A DNA stretch of 64,000 nucleotides from Batkoa obscura (GCA_030770535.1 JASVEC010000045.1:186001-250000); one strand, 5' to 3'. Shown: positions 21,080 through 31,982, counted from the first letter of the stretch. The notes: generated from the sequence alone by a model not told the origin. Program-made: numbers and translations.

Positions 21080-23232
21080 ATGAGAATAAGGTCAATATCT
21101 TTAGTACGCGATGCAGTATTACAGTTTCAAGGCAATTTATACCCCAAAGCGATGGCAGTTGGTGATATAGATCATGATGGAGTAAGAATATTATTAATTA
21201 TAATAAGTATGAACTTATATATTACTAGAGTAATGAGTTGGTAGTAGGAACTTTAGATGGTTTTCTATATATTTATAAAATAGGATTTGACTCTCCATTA
21301 TCTAGTTCGAATATAACACAATTACCGAATTTGTCAACGCTTCCCTACTTGCCATGGAAAACATGTTCAGGATTAGGTACAATAACGAATGTTGTTGTTG
21401 GTGATATAAGAAACATTGGAAAAGATTCCATTATAGTTATTAATGCCGAGGGTGGCTGTTTTCTATTTGATTATCCATTCAAATTAGTTGATAGCTCACC
21501 AATAATATCCACAGAATCACCAACTACACCTACATTAACGGTAGCTGGTACTAGTTTAATATCTGGGGCTAATTGGTCGACTACTGTACCTTTCAACACA
21601 ATTGACGCTATTATTGCAGATGTGGATGGAGATGGTATCAAAGAGCTAATAATAGCTAATACTAATAAAAATATACATATTTATCAGTTAACAGCACAAG
21701 TATCACAAGCCAATAGTAAAGATAAAGATAAAGATAATAAGCCTAGGGGTATGAGAGTTTATACAGGTAAAGTGAAAATACCGGATTATTCGGTATTGTT
21801 TTGGTTAAACAAGAACGTATTTAATGTCACACACTCAATTACATCTATTTCTGTTGCTAATGATGAAGACAACTCTCCTCTATTAGTAGTAGGACAAGGA
21901 GATGATAACTTTTTATTGATCGATGAAGATGGTAGAGTTAATAAAATTAATGACTATCAACAAAAGGAAGCTTGTTTAACACCTGCTTTTTCAATACCTG
22001 GAGAAAAAGGTAATTTATTTGTATTATATATTATTTATGTCATACTAAACATTTAATGATAACTATAATAGGATTTGATCAAGTGGCTAGTATAACATCA
22101 GATGGTTTATTAAGCATCGAAAAAATACATTCAAATCCAAGCAATGCGTTTATAAAGAGTACAAGCAATTTAATACAATGCAGTATTGAAAATTCAGGTA
22201 ATATCATTGGCTATGGTCATTTAAATAAGATATCCACAATAAACCAACCGAATACGGCAATTGCTTGGGGGAATGGTAGTACTTTATTTTTTGATAGTAA
22301 AGGACACGGGCTATCGAATTTTGATTTTCCTATGGCTCCAGTAGCTGCTTTCATGACTGGTAGTTTTAATATAATAGTACAATATTTGAACAAAATATAA
22401 TTTTATTATATTTTTATTAGGTCAATTTGCTATTCATCCTAATACTAATACTTTGTGTTTATTTTATGTTACATTTCAAAATGGAATTCATATTTATAGT
22501 GAACCAAATTTAACTTATTTACCTACTTATCAACTAGATCCTTTTATTGATGATTTAGATAATAATATTGAAATGAAAGAAGTAATCCAAGAATATTAAT
22601 ACATAATAACATTTTTATATTTATATTTTAATAGTTAGAATCGTTATTAGATACATTAAGTGAAGCATTATCCGAGAAAGGTAATTTTACTAAAAAAAAT
22701 AGCATAAATACCCGATTAAATTATATCCACAGTTATGATATCTTCACCAGTAATATCAAATAAAGCAGAAACTATCAAGTCTCCTATCAAAACAAGCAAA
22801 AAGAAAAAGAAAAAGAAACGAGGAATACCAACTACTTCTAATACATCTTTACCTTTATCTACAGTAATTGAGAAGCCCATTACATTGACACAAAAAGAAA
22901 AAAGAGCTATGTTTTACCATTATATTTTATATCATGCATTACCCTATAATTCACTCACGCCACAATCTACACCAAATCTAATGGTCAATGAAATTGAAAA
23001 TTTAGATATTAATACTACAATTAAAAATCCTACTAGTAATAAAAAAAAAAATGTTATGTCTTCCATTTCTCTACCGAATACGTCTAAGATAGAGGAAAAT
23101 CAATTGGAAGTTAATAATAATGATTTTCATTCACCATTAATTCCAGAGTTTACTAATACTCTTAAGCTACAGTTCTCGCCACTATCGCCGAAGTTACCAC
23201 CTTGGGATCTTAATTTTGATCCTTTTGAGTAG
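21080..23232 (+). CDS. ITFG2-like protein (KICSTOR complex subunit family)
   Basis: Six exons with consistent phases: 21080-21181, 21229-22009, 22072-22359, 22421-22581, 22635-22680, 22733-23232, giving 625 residues. The N-terminus (MRIRSISLVRDAVLQFQGNL, then GDIDHDG and NELVVG) matches ITFG2. FG-GAP-like strands follow, including DVDGDGIKELI at about residue 160. AFMTGQF...LCLFYVTFQNG aligns with a conserved ITFG2 segment near residue 390. ITFG2 in animals is part of KICSTOR, which recruits GATOR1 to lysosomes in amino-acid sensing by TORC1. The last exon is fungus-specific, with a KKKKKKKR run and a Ser/Thr-rich tail, and I infer it is disordered. Whether the fungal protein works in a KICSTOR complex is unknown. 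Confidence 0.75.
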
Positions 23233-23495
23233 AAGTTGATATTTATTAAATAAAGTTGAATTTGTTATACTTTTTATTTTAACAACAATTTTTATTTAAT
23301 TTTCAATATCAATAATTGGCTTATAGTATTGTTTTCTAGTATTTACTGATTCATACAATAATAGAATAAAAAGAACAAACTAATAAAATAATTACATTAT
23401 TAAAAAAGTTGTTGATATTGAAACAATTTCTAAGAAAATTTTGATATTAGTTTTAAAAACAAAACTTCTTATGCTTGATGAAAGCAAAAAACAAC

Positions 23496-23567
23496 CTCTC
23501 GAGCGGGGAATTGAACCCCGGTCTCCCGCGTGACAGGCGGGGATACTCACCACTATACTACCCGAGA
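23496..23567 (-). tRNA. tRNA-Asp (anticodon GTC)
   Basis: 72 nt. Acceptor TCTCGGG/CTCGAGA (one G-U), anticodon loop CTGTCAC, T-arm CGGGGTTCAATTCCCCG, discriminator G. No intron. Confidence 0.93.
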
Positions 23568-23883
23568 TTAAACTGATACCCAGAAGTAAATAAATAAAGA
23601 AAAATTGATACTCATTTCTACAGTAGAAAGTACATTAAAGCTAATTATATTTTATTATAAACCATTTAACATTAATAATTAAACCAGAAAATCCAGTTTA
23701 GATATATATTTACTTATAAATTATATTCAAGCAGTATATGTAAATTGATAGTTACATTAGTTAATAATTTTTAGTTTAAAGGTCAAGTTCAACAAATAAC
23801 TGTAATAAAATATAAAGACTATTACAATCTAATAAATATAATGCCACTTAAATCAAAAACAGTTTAAAACATTAACACATGAG
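23568..23883. other. intergenic, no gene seen
   Basis: A+T-rich spacer between tRNA-Asp and a MITE. Confidence 0.35.
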
Positions 23884-23979
23884 TATATATTTTCGTGTTT
23901 AAGAATTTTATTAACAATTTTTCCATTCAAGTAGTGCTCAAAAAATAGAAAAGTAATGAAATCAAAAAACACCTCCATA
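23884..23979 (-). mobile_element. TATGGGG MITE, copy 6
   Basis: 96 bp, with GTGTTTAAGAATTTTATTAAC, TTCAAGTAGTGCTC and right end ACCTCCATA. Lies between two tRNA genes. Confidence 0.8.
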
Positions 23980-24270
23980 TAGTTTAAAATTTTAGAAGGT
24001 ATAAATAACAATAAACATTTAACAAGAAAGTCTTTTTTTACTTATAAAAGCATAACTAAACATTTATTATAAAATAAAGCATAGGCTATTTATTTATAAA
24101 CAAATCTATATGTTATAGATGCTATCAAAGACTTTAAAACTTAAAAAATAAATTCTATATTTACCTAATCCTAATCTAAGTTGGTTGGATTGGTGTCCTT
24201 TCCTCCCCACTTTTGCTAAAAGTTAATATCTCAAACTTTGCACATAAATAAGTACTATAAAATAGTAGTC

Positions 24271-24342
24271 TGCCCGATAGCGGGATCGAACCACTGATCT
24301 TCAGTTTACAAGACTGACGCCTTACCACTTGGCCAAACGGGC
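24271..24342 (-). tRNA. tRNA-Thr (anticodon TGT)
   Basis: 72 nt. Acceptor GCCCGTT/ATCGGGC with one T-T mismatch at position 6, D-arm GGCCAAGTGGTAAGGC, anticodon loop CTTGTAA, T-arm AGTGGTTCGATCCCGCT, discriminator A. No intron. Confidence 0.88.
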
Positions 24343-24425
24343 TTTCTGCTATCACAATATTTAAAAATTAATATATACCATTAATCTATTTTTAGATACA
24401 AAATAATAAAATTTTAGACACATGA

Positions 24426-24529
24426 TATGGGAATGTATTTTTGTATTTAAGAATTTTACTGACAATTTTTCCACATAAATAGTGCTTAAAAAATGGAAAA
24501 ATAATGAAACTAAAAAAAACAGCCCCATA
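24426..24529 (-). mobile_element. TATGGGG MITE, copy 7
   Basis: 104 bp, differing at only one base from copy 8 at 26104-26207. The two share private variants (CACATAAATAGTGC, right end CAGCCCCATA) and bracket the receptor gene at 24998 in the same orientation. Confidence 0.9.
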
Positions 24530-24997
24530 TATTGATATATTTAGTTTCAATAGAATATCCTAATCTGCTTTTTTTTTAGTAATATTATATTACGATTTAA
24601 TTTTTGCTAAAATGTTACCTTTAAATAGGGTATGTTAGCTGCTACTTATTTTTAGCTGGAGTCTGGAGTAAAAATAATTTAGCCATTTTTAAACAATTAA
24701 ATCTAGCATGATTAAAAAGTAAATTTTTGTAAAGTTTAAAAGTATCAGAATTAACTTTAAAAGTGTCTTTTTCTAAAAAAAAAAATAGTAAATTATTTTA
24801 TTATGTAGCAAACTTTATTCAACTCGTTTCAATATTAATTTTTTTATTGCAATTTTGATTTTATCAACTGATCTAAAATACTATTCTAAGTCATTTTTCT
24901 TCACAAAAAGGGAGGATAGAAGTATGAAACTGCATATAAATGGAACACTTTTTACAAATTAGCTTTTTGTCACATACTTTAGATTTTTATTCATACC
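24530..24997. other. intergenic, no gene seen
   Basis: 3' flank of the receptor gene. No feature beyond the MITE on its left border. Confidence 0.35.
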
Positions 24998-25894
24998 TCA
25001 ACTGCTGCTCATTTTTCGTATAAAATGTCTGGCTTCGTTTGATATTCCAGTATGCAATGTAAGCACTAGCAAGGTGTTAGAAATCATACCAAAAACGAAT
25101 AAAAGGGTAGCAGCTGAATCGAGATCCTCTGCATATTTAAAAGAATCACCATACTTATACTTAAAAGTTGACTCAAAAAATAAACTAATAAGTGACCCTA
25201 GCATACACGTGCCATAAACTGTTAAGATCAAATATACTTTAACTGTCGCTCTTTTCAAACTTTTGGTCCTTTTACCACCAACTACTTCGCTACCTGATTC
25301 GAATTCCGTTAACATGATTCCTTTAAGCTCCCCAATCTTACTTGCAATGCAATAATAGGAATATGTTAAAAGTCCAACACCAATTGAGCAGCTTGAAAGG
25401 GAGTAATGGTAAGTCACTGAAGCCAGTATGCTATTGGTAACGTCTAAAAGACAGCTTATCTTTGAAGATGAAATAGCAAATGTATTTGTAGTAGCACAAG
25501 CAATCAATAGGCTTGTAAAGACAATCAGATTGATTGCTACAGGGCGATAAGCGTAATCAAATAGACCTGAATCTTTAACTTTCGATAATCTTTCCATAGA
25601 TAATAAGGAACTCAACATTATTTCATACTGATAAATAAATAGTATTATAAAACCATAAAATGAGCATCCATGCTGGTTTTCTATTAATTTGTGTCCATTT
25701 ATAAAATAATAGATAAGATCGGATAATACTGCGATCGGCGCTAAGAATTCTAAAGAAGCCAAAAGTATGATCAGTTTAATATCGAACCCTTTTAGAGGCA
25801 ATCTGCTTGCAAAATAAATCAAAAAGGAGTTGATTATTAGACATATCGAAGTCACACAAATAGTTGCTAAATAAAATGGAGAAAAGGCATACAT
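24998..25894 (-). CDS. seven-helix receptor (GPCR-like), intact
   Basis: 298 residues from the ATG at 25894. The open frame extends to an ATG at 25948, but the extra 18 codons overlap the TATA-like box and the 5' leader region shared with paralogs, and every paralog starts at the equivalent of MYAFSPFY, so I choose 25894. Seven helices, SMERLSK after TM3, the TM3 and loop-2 cysteines (GCSFYG, KISCLLD) and FGMISNTLLVLTLHTG in TM7 are all present. Short basic tail. It is close to the receptors at 16702 and 33123. Ligand unknown. Confidence 0.8.
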   Translation of the reverse strand: MYAFSPFYLATICVTSICLIINSFLIYFASRLPLKGFDIKLIILLASLEFLAPIAVLSDLIYYFINGHKLIENQHGCSFYGFIILFIYQYEIMLSSLLSMERLSKVKDSGLFDYAYRPVAINLIVFTSLLIACATTNTFAISSSKISCLLDVTNSILASVTYHYSLSSCSIGVGLLTYSYYCIASKIGELKGIMLTEFESGSEVVGGKRTKSLKRATVKVYLILTVYGTCMLGSLISLFFESTFKYKYGDSFKYAEDLDSAATLLFVFGMISNTLLVLTLHTGISNEARHFIRKMSSS

Positions 25895-25935
25895 TAAGGC
25901 AATATTAATTAACGAAAAAAGTAAATTACTTTTTT

Positions 25936-25945
25936 GCTTATATAT
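25936..25945 (-). promoter_or_regulatory. TATA-like box of the receptor gene at 25894
   Basis: ATATATAAGC on the minus strand, 42-51 nt before the chosen start. Its place supports the downstream ATG as the true start. Confidence 0.5.
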
Positions 25946-26103
25946 CATAGACTATCTTAATATTAAAGTTAATAAAAAAAATTAAGATCTTTACTATTTT
26001 TATTGAAGTTCTAGTTCTGCGGGTTATTCTTTTATTTTTATGTCCTATCATCTTTTTGACAGACGATCACCCATGACATACTTACAATTGCTTAATTTTA
26101 ACA

Positions 26104-26207
26104 TATGGGGATGTATTTTTGTATTTAAGAATTTTACTGACAATTTTTCCACATAAATAGTGCTTAAAAAATGGAAAAATAATGAAACTAAAAAAAACAG
26201 CCCCATA
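26104..26207 (-). mobile_element. TATGGGG MITE, copy 8
   Basis: 104 bp, full termini TATGGGGATGT and CAGCCCCATA. One base different from copy 7. Confidence 0.92.
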
Positions 26208-26829
26208 TATAGTTGGATGTTATAGAGTTAATTAACAATGAGTTAGTATTTTTTATCGTAATAAATAGTTTAAATAATAATTCATATTTATGTATAATTT
26301 GAGTAGTTTTTATTTGGCATAACATTTTAAAATGAAACTATACAGCTTTTTAGAGGTAATATTATCCGATCAATAATTAATAAAATTATTCATCTGAGAG
26401 CACTATCTGGTCTTTGGTACCCTTTAATTTGCTTATTACTTTTTACCTCTCGGAATTTCAAATATAGACATATATTTACACCATAATAACTTTATTTTAC
26501 TACTCTATAATTTTTTTATATTTGGACTTCTGTAAAGTTTCGCTAGAATATCCAAGTTGATCGTAGTAAGTAGAAATGCTCATATAAGTAAAGCTCTGGA
26601 CCTCAAATTATAAAGGCTTTTAATACTTTTGCTTGATATAATAATATCAATATTTAAATAATAAGTTGATGTTATATACAATAGATTAGCTATTAAAATA
26701 GATAATGAATCAAATAGTATGTTAAAGTACTTTTTGAAGCATAGTTAATCTTTTAGAATTTTATTGGTCAAATAATTACTTATTATTATATTAATAAATT
26801 TTAAATTGTCGTGAAATAAAATCATATTT
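26208..26829. other. intergenic, no gene seen
   Basis: 622 bp between a MITE and the solo LTR. No supported feature. Confidence 0.35.
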
Positions 26830-27314
26830 GCTCTTGTGAAATCTAGTACTCAAGGTTTGGAGTCAAGAACAGCTATTGCTGGGTTGACTACACTATAAGT
26901 CGAAAGGTCTTAGTTTATGTGACTAGGATAGACTTGGATTATGAGGAATAGCACGTAATAGGTTACAAGCTATATAAGACAGATAAAATAAACAATAATA
27001 ATGTAAAATCTATGTAAAATCTACGTAAAATACTATTAAGAAAACTTAGTGGATTTATTAAATGTTCAAGATATCATGGAATAATTCAGTTAAAAAGCCT
27101 CGAACTAATATGTTTTAGAATCTCTTTTATACTCGGATAAGTATAAATATCAAAATGAGGGGAGAATATTCTTTGAGACGAAGATAGAAATTCTCATATC
27201 AAATCAAACTAAAAACGTGGGATTGATTTTCTCTGAACTCGAGAACACAACAGCTTAGGCGCTTATTATGTTATAATTAACTATGGGACTGACAAAGCGA
27301 TATTTCACAGCTCT
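26830..27314 (+). mobile_element. solo LTR of an LTR retrotransposon, with target duplication
   Basis: The LTR is 26835-27309 (475 bp). It starts TGTGAAAT and ends ATTTCACA, a perfect 8-bp inverted pair of the TG...CA kind, and is flanked by the 5-bp duplication GCTCT. A diverged relative lies at 62201-62663 on the minus strand. No internal region, primer-binding site or coding part is present, so this is a solo LTR fossil. Family (Ty1/copia or Ty3) cannot be told from the LTR alone. The intact target duplication and termini suggest a moderately young insertion. Confidence 0.8.
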
Positions 27315-28041
27315 AAAGTGTATACACTCAAACAAATGGATTTCAGACCAATATTTTGAGTACTTTATAGAATAACTTAAATTTATGATCACTTTAATAT
27401 TTGTAAGTTTTGATATAATTTATGAAAGATAAAGTATCAAGTCATAAAGGGGGTTATTGTTATACATTTTGTTAATTCAATAACAAGATTATTGTATAGC
27501 ATTTCAATCTAATTTCCTCATAATTATTTGATGACTTTATAGGCATAGATTTTATGCTACTACAGATTTAACTTTAATATAACCTTTCTTACATAGCTTG
27601 GAAATATTACAATTTAAGCATCTTAGTTTAATTAGTAAACTCCTATATAATAGCTTTTTTGATTTATGATCTTGAATTTAAAAAAATATGTCTAAATTGG
27701 ATAAGTAATATCCTCTAAAAAATAGATTTATTTATTGAATCAGCCTATATATTCTATTGCGCTTCTATGCAAACAAAAAACCAAACAAACTATTGATTGT
27801 AATAGCAAATATTTTTAATACCCAGAATTAAAGTTATTTGAATATAACTTTTGTTTATGTTGTAATTTATATCTTCACCATTATTTTATGCATTTAAGTG
27901 TAGCAAATATATAAACTGACTCAATATTAACTTTTTTAGCATATATACTAAGATGAAATCGCTTAAATGTTTTGGCTTTGAGCTTTTTATAACTCAAACA
28001 ATATAAAATAAAAATATTAGTTTTATAGCCCAATTAAAGCG
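27315..28041. other. intergenic, no gene seen
   Basis: A+T-rich, stops in all frames, no repeat recognised. Confidence 0.35.
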
Positions 28042-28145
28042 TATGGGGGTGTTTTTTTTGGCTTCATTACTTTTTCCATCTTTTAAACACTATTTGAGTA
28101 GAAAAAATGTTAGTAAAATTATTAAATACAAAAATACCCCCCATA
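28042..28145 (+). mobile_element. TATGGGG MITE, copy 9
   Basis: Complete 104-bp copy with TATGGGGGTGT and CCCCCATA ends; the centre reads AAACACTATTTGAGTAG. Confidence 0.9.
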
Positions 28146-28179
28146 TTTAATAAATAGCCTAAAATTGAAATTTATGTTA

Positions 28180-28271
28180 TATGGTGATGTTTTTTTTGGT
28201 TTCGTCACTTTTCTATTTTAACACTATTTGAGTAGAAAGGCTATCAGTAGAACTCTTAAATAAAAAATATA
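28180..28271 (+). mobile_element. TATGGGG MITE, copy 10 (degenerate)
   Basis: Starts TATGGTGATGTTTTTTTTGG, has GGTTTCGTCACTTTTC and a right arm that runs straight into copy 11. Shortened. Confidence 0.7.
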
Positions 28272-28375
28272 TGGGGATGTATTTTTTTACTCAAGGATTT
28301 TACTAACAATATTTCCGCTCAAATAGCGCTTAAAAAATGGAAAAAGTAATGAAACCAAAAAAAAACACTACCATA
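28270..28375 (-). mobile_element. TATGGGG MITE, copy 11, abutting the 2.5 kb transposon
   Basis: Full copy in the opposite orientation to copy 10. Its final TA is the first TA of transposon copy 2, so the larger element inserted at the end TA of this MITE, or the reverse. Confidence 0.85.
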
Positions 28376-28660
28376 TGGGGCTGTCCTAATTGGTTTCAGA
28401 ATCTACTTAGAAATTAATCCAAATTTAAAATTCCAAGTTTGTGTTCAATATAACGGTTAAATCTAAAAAGCCTAAAATTAAATGTCTCTATTTAAAACTT
28501 ATTTTAATTGTTTCCTTTTCTTAAATAGCTAATTTTCCTAACTATATATTTTATGTTAGTTCTGTTAGATATTTAACAGATATATAATATATAACTATAT
28601 GATTATATAATTATATAAATACACTTATTTGACTTTATTTTTTGTTGAAATAAAAATAAA

Positions 28661-30454
28661 ATGCAAACTTTCATAACTAAACTTCGAAATGGAATTTTTG
28701 AAAACTTCAATACAATAGGGAGGAGTACACAATATAAACATTGTAATTCATTTACATCAATTTTAAGAGCTACTTATAACAACCCAAGGTTTATGGAATT
28801 TTATAATAAAACAAAACAAAGAAAAGATATATTATCAAAGTTTACTATCGATAATAATAAACTTAATCAAGTAATGTATAAAATTAGTGCTTTAAGGGAA
28901 ACAGGAAACAAAAGTCAGCAAGTAGCGTTATTATCAACTATAGCTTCAGTATATTCTTTTGATGAATGTAAGAGTTTTGGGTTTAATATAAATAGAAATC
29001 AATATGATTATTCAAAAACAAGTAATAATAATAAAATATCAACATTACAACCTATTATTAAAAATACAAAAAAAATTAAAGATGACCAAATTGAAACTAT
29101 TATACAATATTTACTAAATGATTCAACTATTTCATCAAGATTTAATAAAAAAAATAACGATAGTAAATATTCATCAGATAATATATATATATTAAATAAA
29201 AGTAGAAGAATGATCTAAGAGATAAAGCAGTAGCTAGGTCAACGTTCTTTAAATATATATCAAGTAATTTCAAAAATCCAGCAAGAAAAACGGATCTATG
29301 TAATATATGTACCCAGTATACAGTTAGAAAAAAGTTATTTGAAAATAAAATAAATACAGCAAAAAACAAAGCAGAGATACAAGAAATTTTCAACGAAGAA
29401 GAAAAATTATACAAATTATACAAATTACATAAATTCTGTGTTGATACTCAAAAAAACACATTTAATGAAACTATTAAAAAATTAAATAACAAAAGTTGTA
29501 TAATAGTTTTAGATTTTAAACAAAATATGGAAATAGGAACAAGACCAGATTCAATAAATCTAGATCATTATAATAAACAAGCTATATCAGTATTAGGGTT
29601 TGGTGTATTATATTTAAAAGATGGTAAAACAATAGGCAAAGTTTACTTTGATTATTTATCTGAAATATTGAATCATGATTCAGCATATGCAGGAGATTGT
29701 TTAATCGATTTAATCTCTACAGAGCTTCTATTTAAAAAGTTTACAAAAATTAATATATGGGCAGATACAGGAAATCATTTTAGATCCCAAGAGTTTCTAC
29801 ACTATATGGGGGTGTTTTTTTTGGCTTCATTACTTTTTCCATCTTTTAAGTGCTATTTGAGTGGAAAAGTTATCAGTAAAATTCTTAAACACAAAAATAC
29901 ACCCCCATATGTTTAAAGAAATTCATAAAATAAATAGTAGTTTGAATGTTAATCTCAATTCTTTTGCTGAGCATCATGGAAAAAGTATAGTTGATGGACA
30001 TTTTGGGAACCTTTCAAAATGGAAAAGTAGTTTTGAAGCGTTAGGTAAAATAGAAGATATCGATCAACTAATTTCAAGATTTGAGGCTTTTATTTGCGAG
30101 CATAATAAAATTAATAACTCGACTGTTAATAATGGGAAAACAGATATAATTTTTAAAAAGTATAAAAGAAACAAAAATACAAAAAGAATAATAGAGATGC
30201 AGGGCATTAAGAAGTATTTACACTTTATTAAACATAACAATAAACTACATTGTTATCCAGTATCTGATACATCAAAAAAAAGCGATATAGTCCCAATTAA
30301 AGTTATAGAGTCTATAGAAAACAGAAAAATTAAAAGATCGATCCCAGCTTACCTTACGAAGATAACAGAGAATTTAAAAATTTCGATATTTACTAAGCAA
30401 GTAAGTAGTTTGTTGAATGATAAAAATAGATTGTTAAATGTTAAGATTACTTAA
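28661..30454 (+). pseudogene. transposase gene of the 2.5 kb transposon, copy 2, disrupted
   Basis: Three pieces. First, 28661-29218 (185 codons, Lys/Asn-rich, no known DNA-binding domain recognised). Second, a frame open from about 29200 to the MITE at 29805, beginning NDLRDKAVARSTFFKY, with TDLCNICTQY, a coiled Lys/Glu stretch, IVLDFKQNM near 29510 and IWADTGNHFRS near 29765. Third, from the MITE end to 30454, with FAEHHGKSIVDGHFGNLSKW near 29960-30020 and a basic C-terminus. A one-base frame change near 29200 and the MITE interrupt the gene. Apart from these it would be about 560 residues. The D...D...E/D order is consistent with an RNase-H-fold transposase. Confidence 0.7.
29805..29909 (+). 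mobile_element. TATGGGG MITE, copy 12, nested in transposase copy 2
   Basis: Identical to copy 2 at 13672-13776 and in the same place of the host element. Confidence 0.9.
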
Positions 30455-30939
30455 GTTATTAATAGCTAAGTTAATAAATACTCAAAGAACAAGTAACTGT
30501 AATAATATGTAAAAACTATTATTACTTGTACTATATAAGGATGGTTAATTATAGTTTTGGGCCTGACCACTCCCTCCCATGCAGCTATTTGTTAACTTGG
30601 CAATATATTAATAATGTAATTATAACATTAAAGTAGTTTATTTATTTGATAATAAATCTACGATGTTGGTTATAAAGCAGTTGATAATAAATATTTCTCA
30701 ATTAAGCTTTATAAGAGCATGTATTTAAGATCTAGTAGAAATTCAACTAACTTACAGTATGAGCTATAATAGAATGATTTAGAACTGTGTTTGGGTACTT
30801 TTGTTTTAATAAAAGATGTGATTTTATAAAATTTTAAGCGAAGTTTTTAAAATACAAAATTTTTCAAAAATTGAATAAAATAATGAAACTAATTCAGACA
30901 ACCCCATATTGATATTTTATCATAATTTATACCTCTTTA

Positions 30940-31043
30940 TATGGGGATGTATTTTTTCGTTTAAGAATTTTGGTGATAATCTTTCCACTCAAATAGTGCT
31001 TAAAAATGGAAAAAGTAATGAAGACAAAAAAAACATCCCCATA
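30940..31043 (-). mobile_element. TATGGGG MITE, copy 13
   Basis: Complete 104-bp copy with TATGGGGATGT and CATCCCCATA ends, 31 bp beyond the transposon and 7 bp before the receptor pseudogene's stop. Confidence 0.9.
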
Positions 31044-31050
31044 TCTCGAA

Positions 31051-31944
31051 CTATTTATTACTTGTCTTTTGCATAAATTCTTTAACTTCATTTGATATTC
31101 CAATATGCAATGTGAGTATTAGCAATGTATTAAATATCATCCCAAAAACAAATAAAAGGGTAGTAGCCGAATCAAAATCCTCTGGATATTTAAATGAATC
31201 TCTATAATTATAGTTAAATATTAACCCAAAAAGTAAAAATATAAGTGAGCTTAACATACATGTACCATAAACTGTTGAAATTAAACAAACTTTAACTGTT
31301 GCTTTTTTTAAGTCCACAAACCTGTTACTACTGCATACTTTGATAGTAGATTCTGATTCTATTGACATAATTTCTCTAAGCTCATTAATCTCACTTGCTA
31401 AGCAATAATATGAATATACTAAAATCCAATACCAACAAAACAACTTAAAAGAGAGTAACAGTAGGTGACTGGGGCCAATACATTATTGCTAATACTTAAC
31501 AGACAGCCTGTTTTTGTTGAAGAAATCCAAATGAATTTGCTGCAACACAAGAAATTGACAAAATGCTAAAAATAATCAGGTCAACTGATATAGAATAGTG
31601 AGTATAATCAAATAAGCCTGATTTCCCAATTTCCACGATCTTTTCATAGATAACAAAGAATTTAACATAATTTCGTAATGATAAATGATTAATACTATAA
31701 GTCCATAAAACGTGCATCCATATTGAATTTCTATTAGTTTATATCCATTAATAAAATAGTAAATAAGATCAGAAAATACCGCAATTGGTATAAGAAACTC
31801 TAAAGAAGCTAAAGTAAGTATTAGTTTGATATCAAACCCTTTAAATGATAATTTGCTTGGAAAATATATCAAAAAGAAATTAATTATTAAACATATTAAA
31901 GTTAAAAAGATAACAGTTAAATAGTAAGGAGTGAACATAAACAT
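31051..31944 (-). pseudogene. seven-helix receptor pseudogene
   Basis: Begins MFMFTPYYLTVIF like its paralogs and is open through TM3 (GCTFYG...HYEIMLNSLLSM), then continues in other frames: KSGLFDYTHY...CVAANSF for TM4 and 31051-31443 for TM5 to the tail (VYSYYCLASEI, KATVKVCLISTVYGTCML, FGMIFNTLLILTLHIG). Breaks lie after TM3 and between TM4 and TM5. The promoter box and upstream dyad are still recognisable, so decay is recent. Confidence 0.8.
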
Positions 31945-31982
31945 TAAATTAGATAAGGTGACTAGAAAACAAAAATTGTCAT

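Larger units (their letters stand above)
28374..30908 (+). mobile_element. 2.5 kb DNA transposon, copy 2 (inverted relative to copy 1)
   Basis: Same element as 12673-15207 in opposite orientation, with identical coding frames and the same nested MITE (29805-29909). Left end TATGGGGCTGTCCTAATTGG, right end reading inward TATGGGGTTGTCTGAATTAG. Both ends are homologous to the two different ends of the 104-bp MITE. Untranslated margins are about 290 bp on the left and 450 bp on the right. The shared disruptions show that both copies descend from one already damaged element. Confidence 0.87.

Noticed and set aside
25895-25948. 18-codon N-terminal extension of the receptor at 24998
   Set aside because: It overlaps the TATA-like box and leader shared with paralogs, and no paralog encodes such residues.
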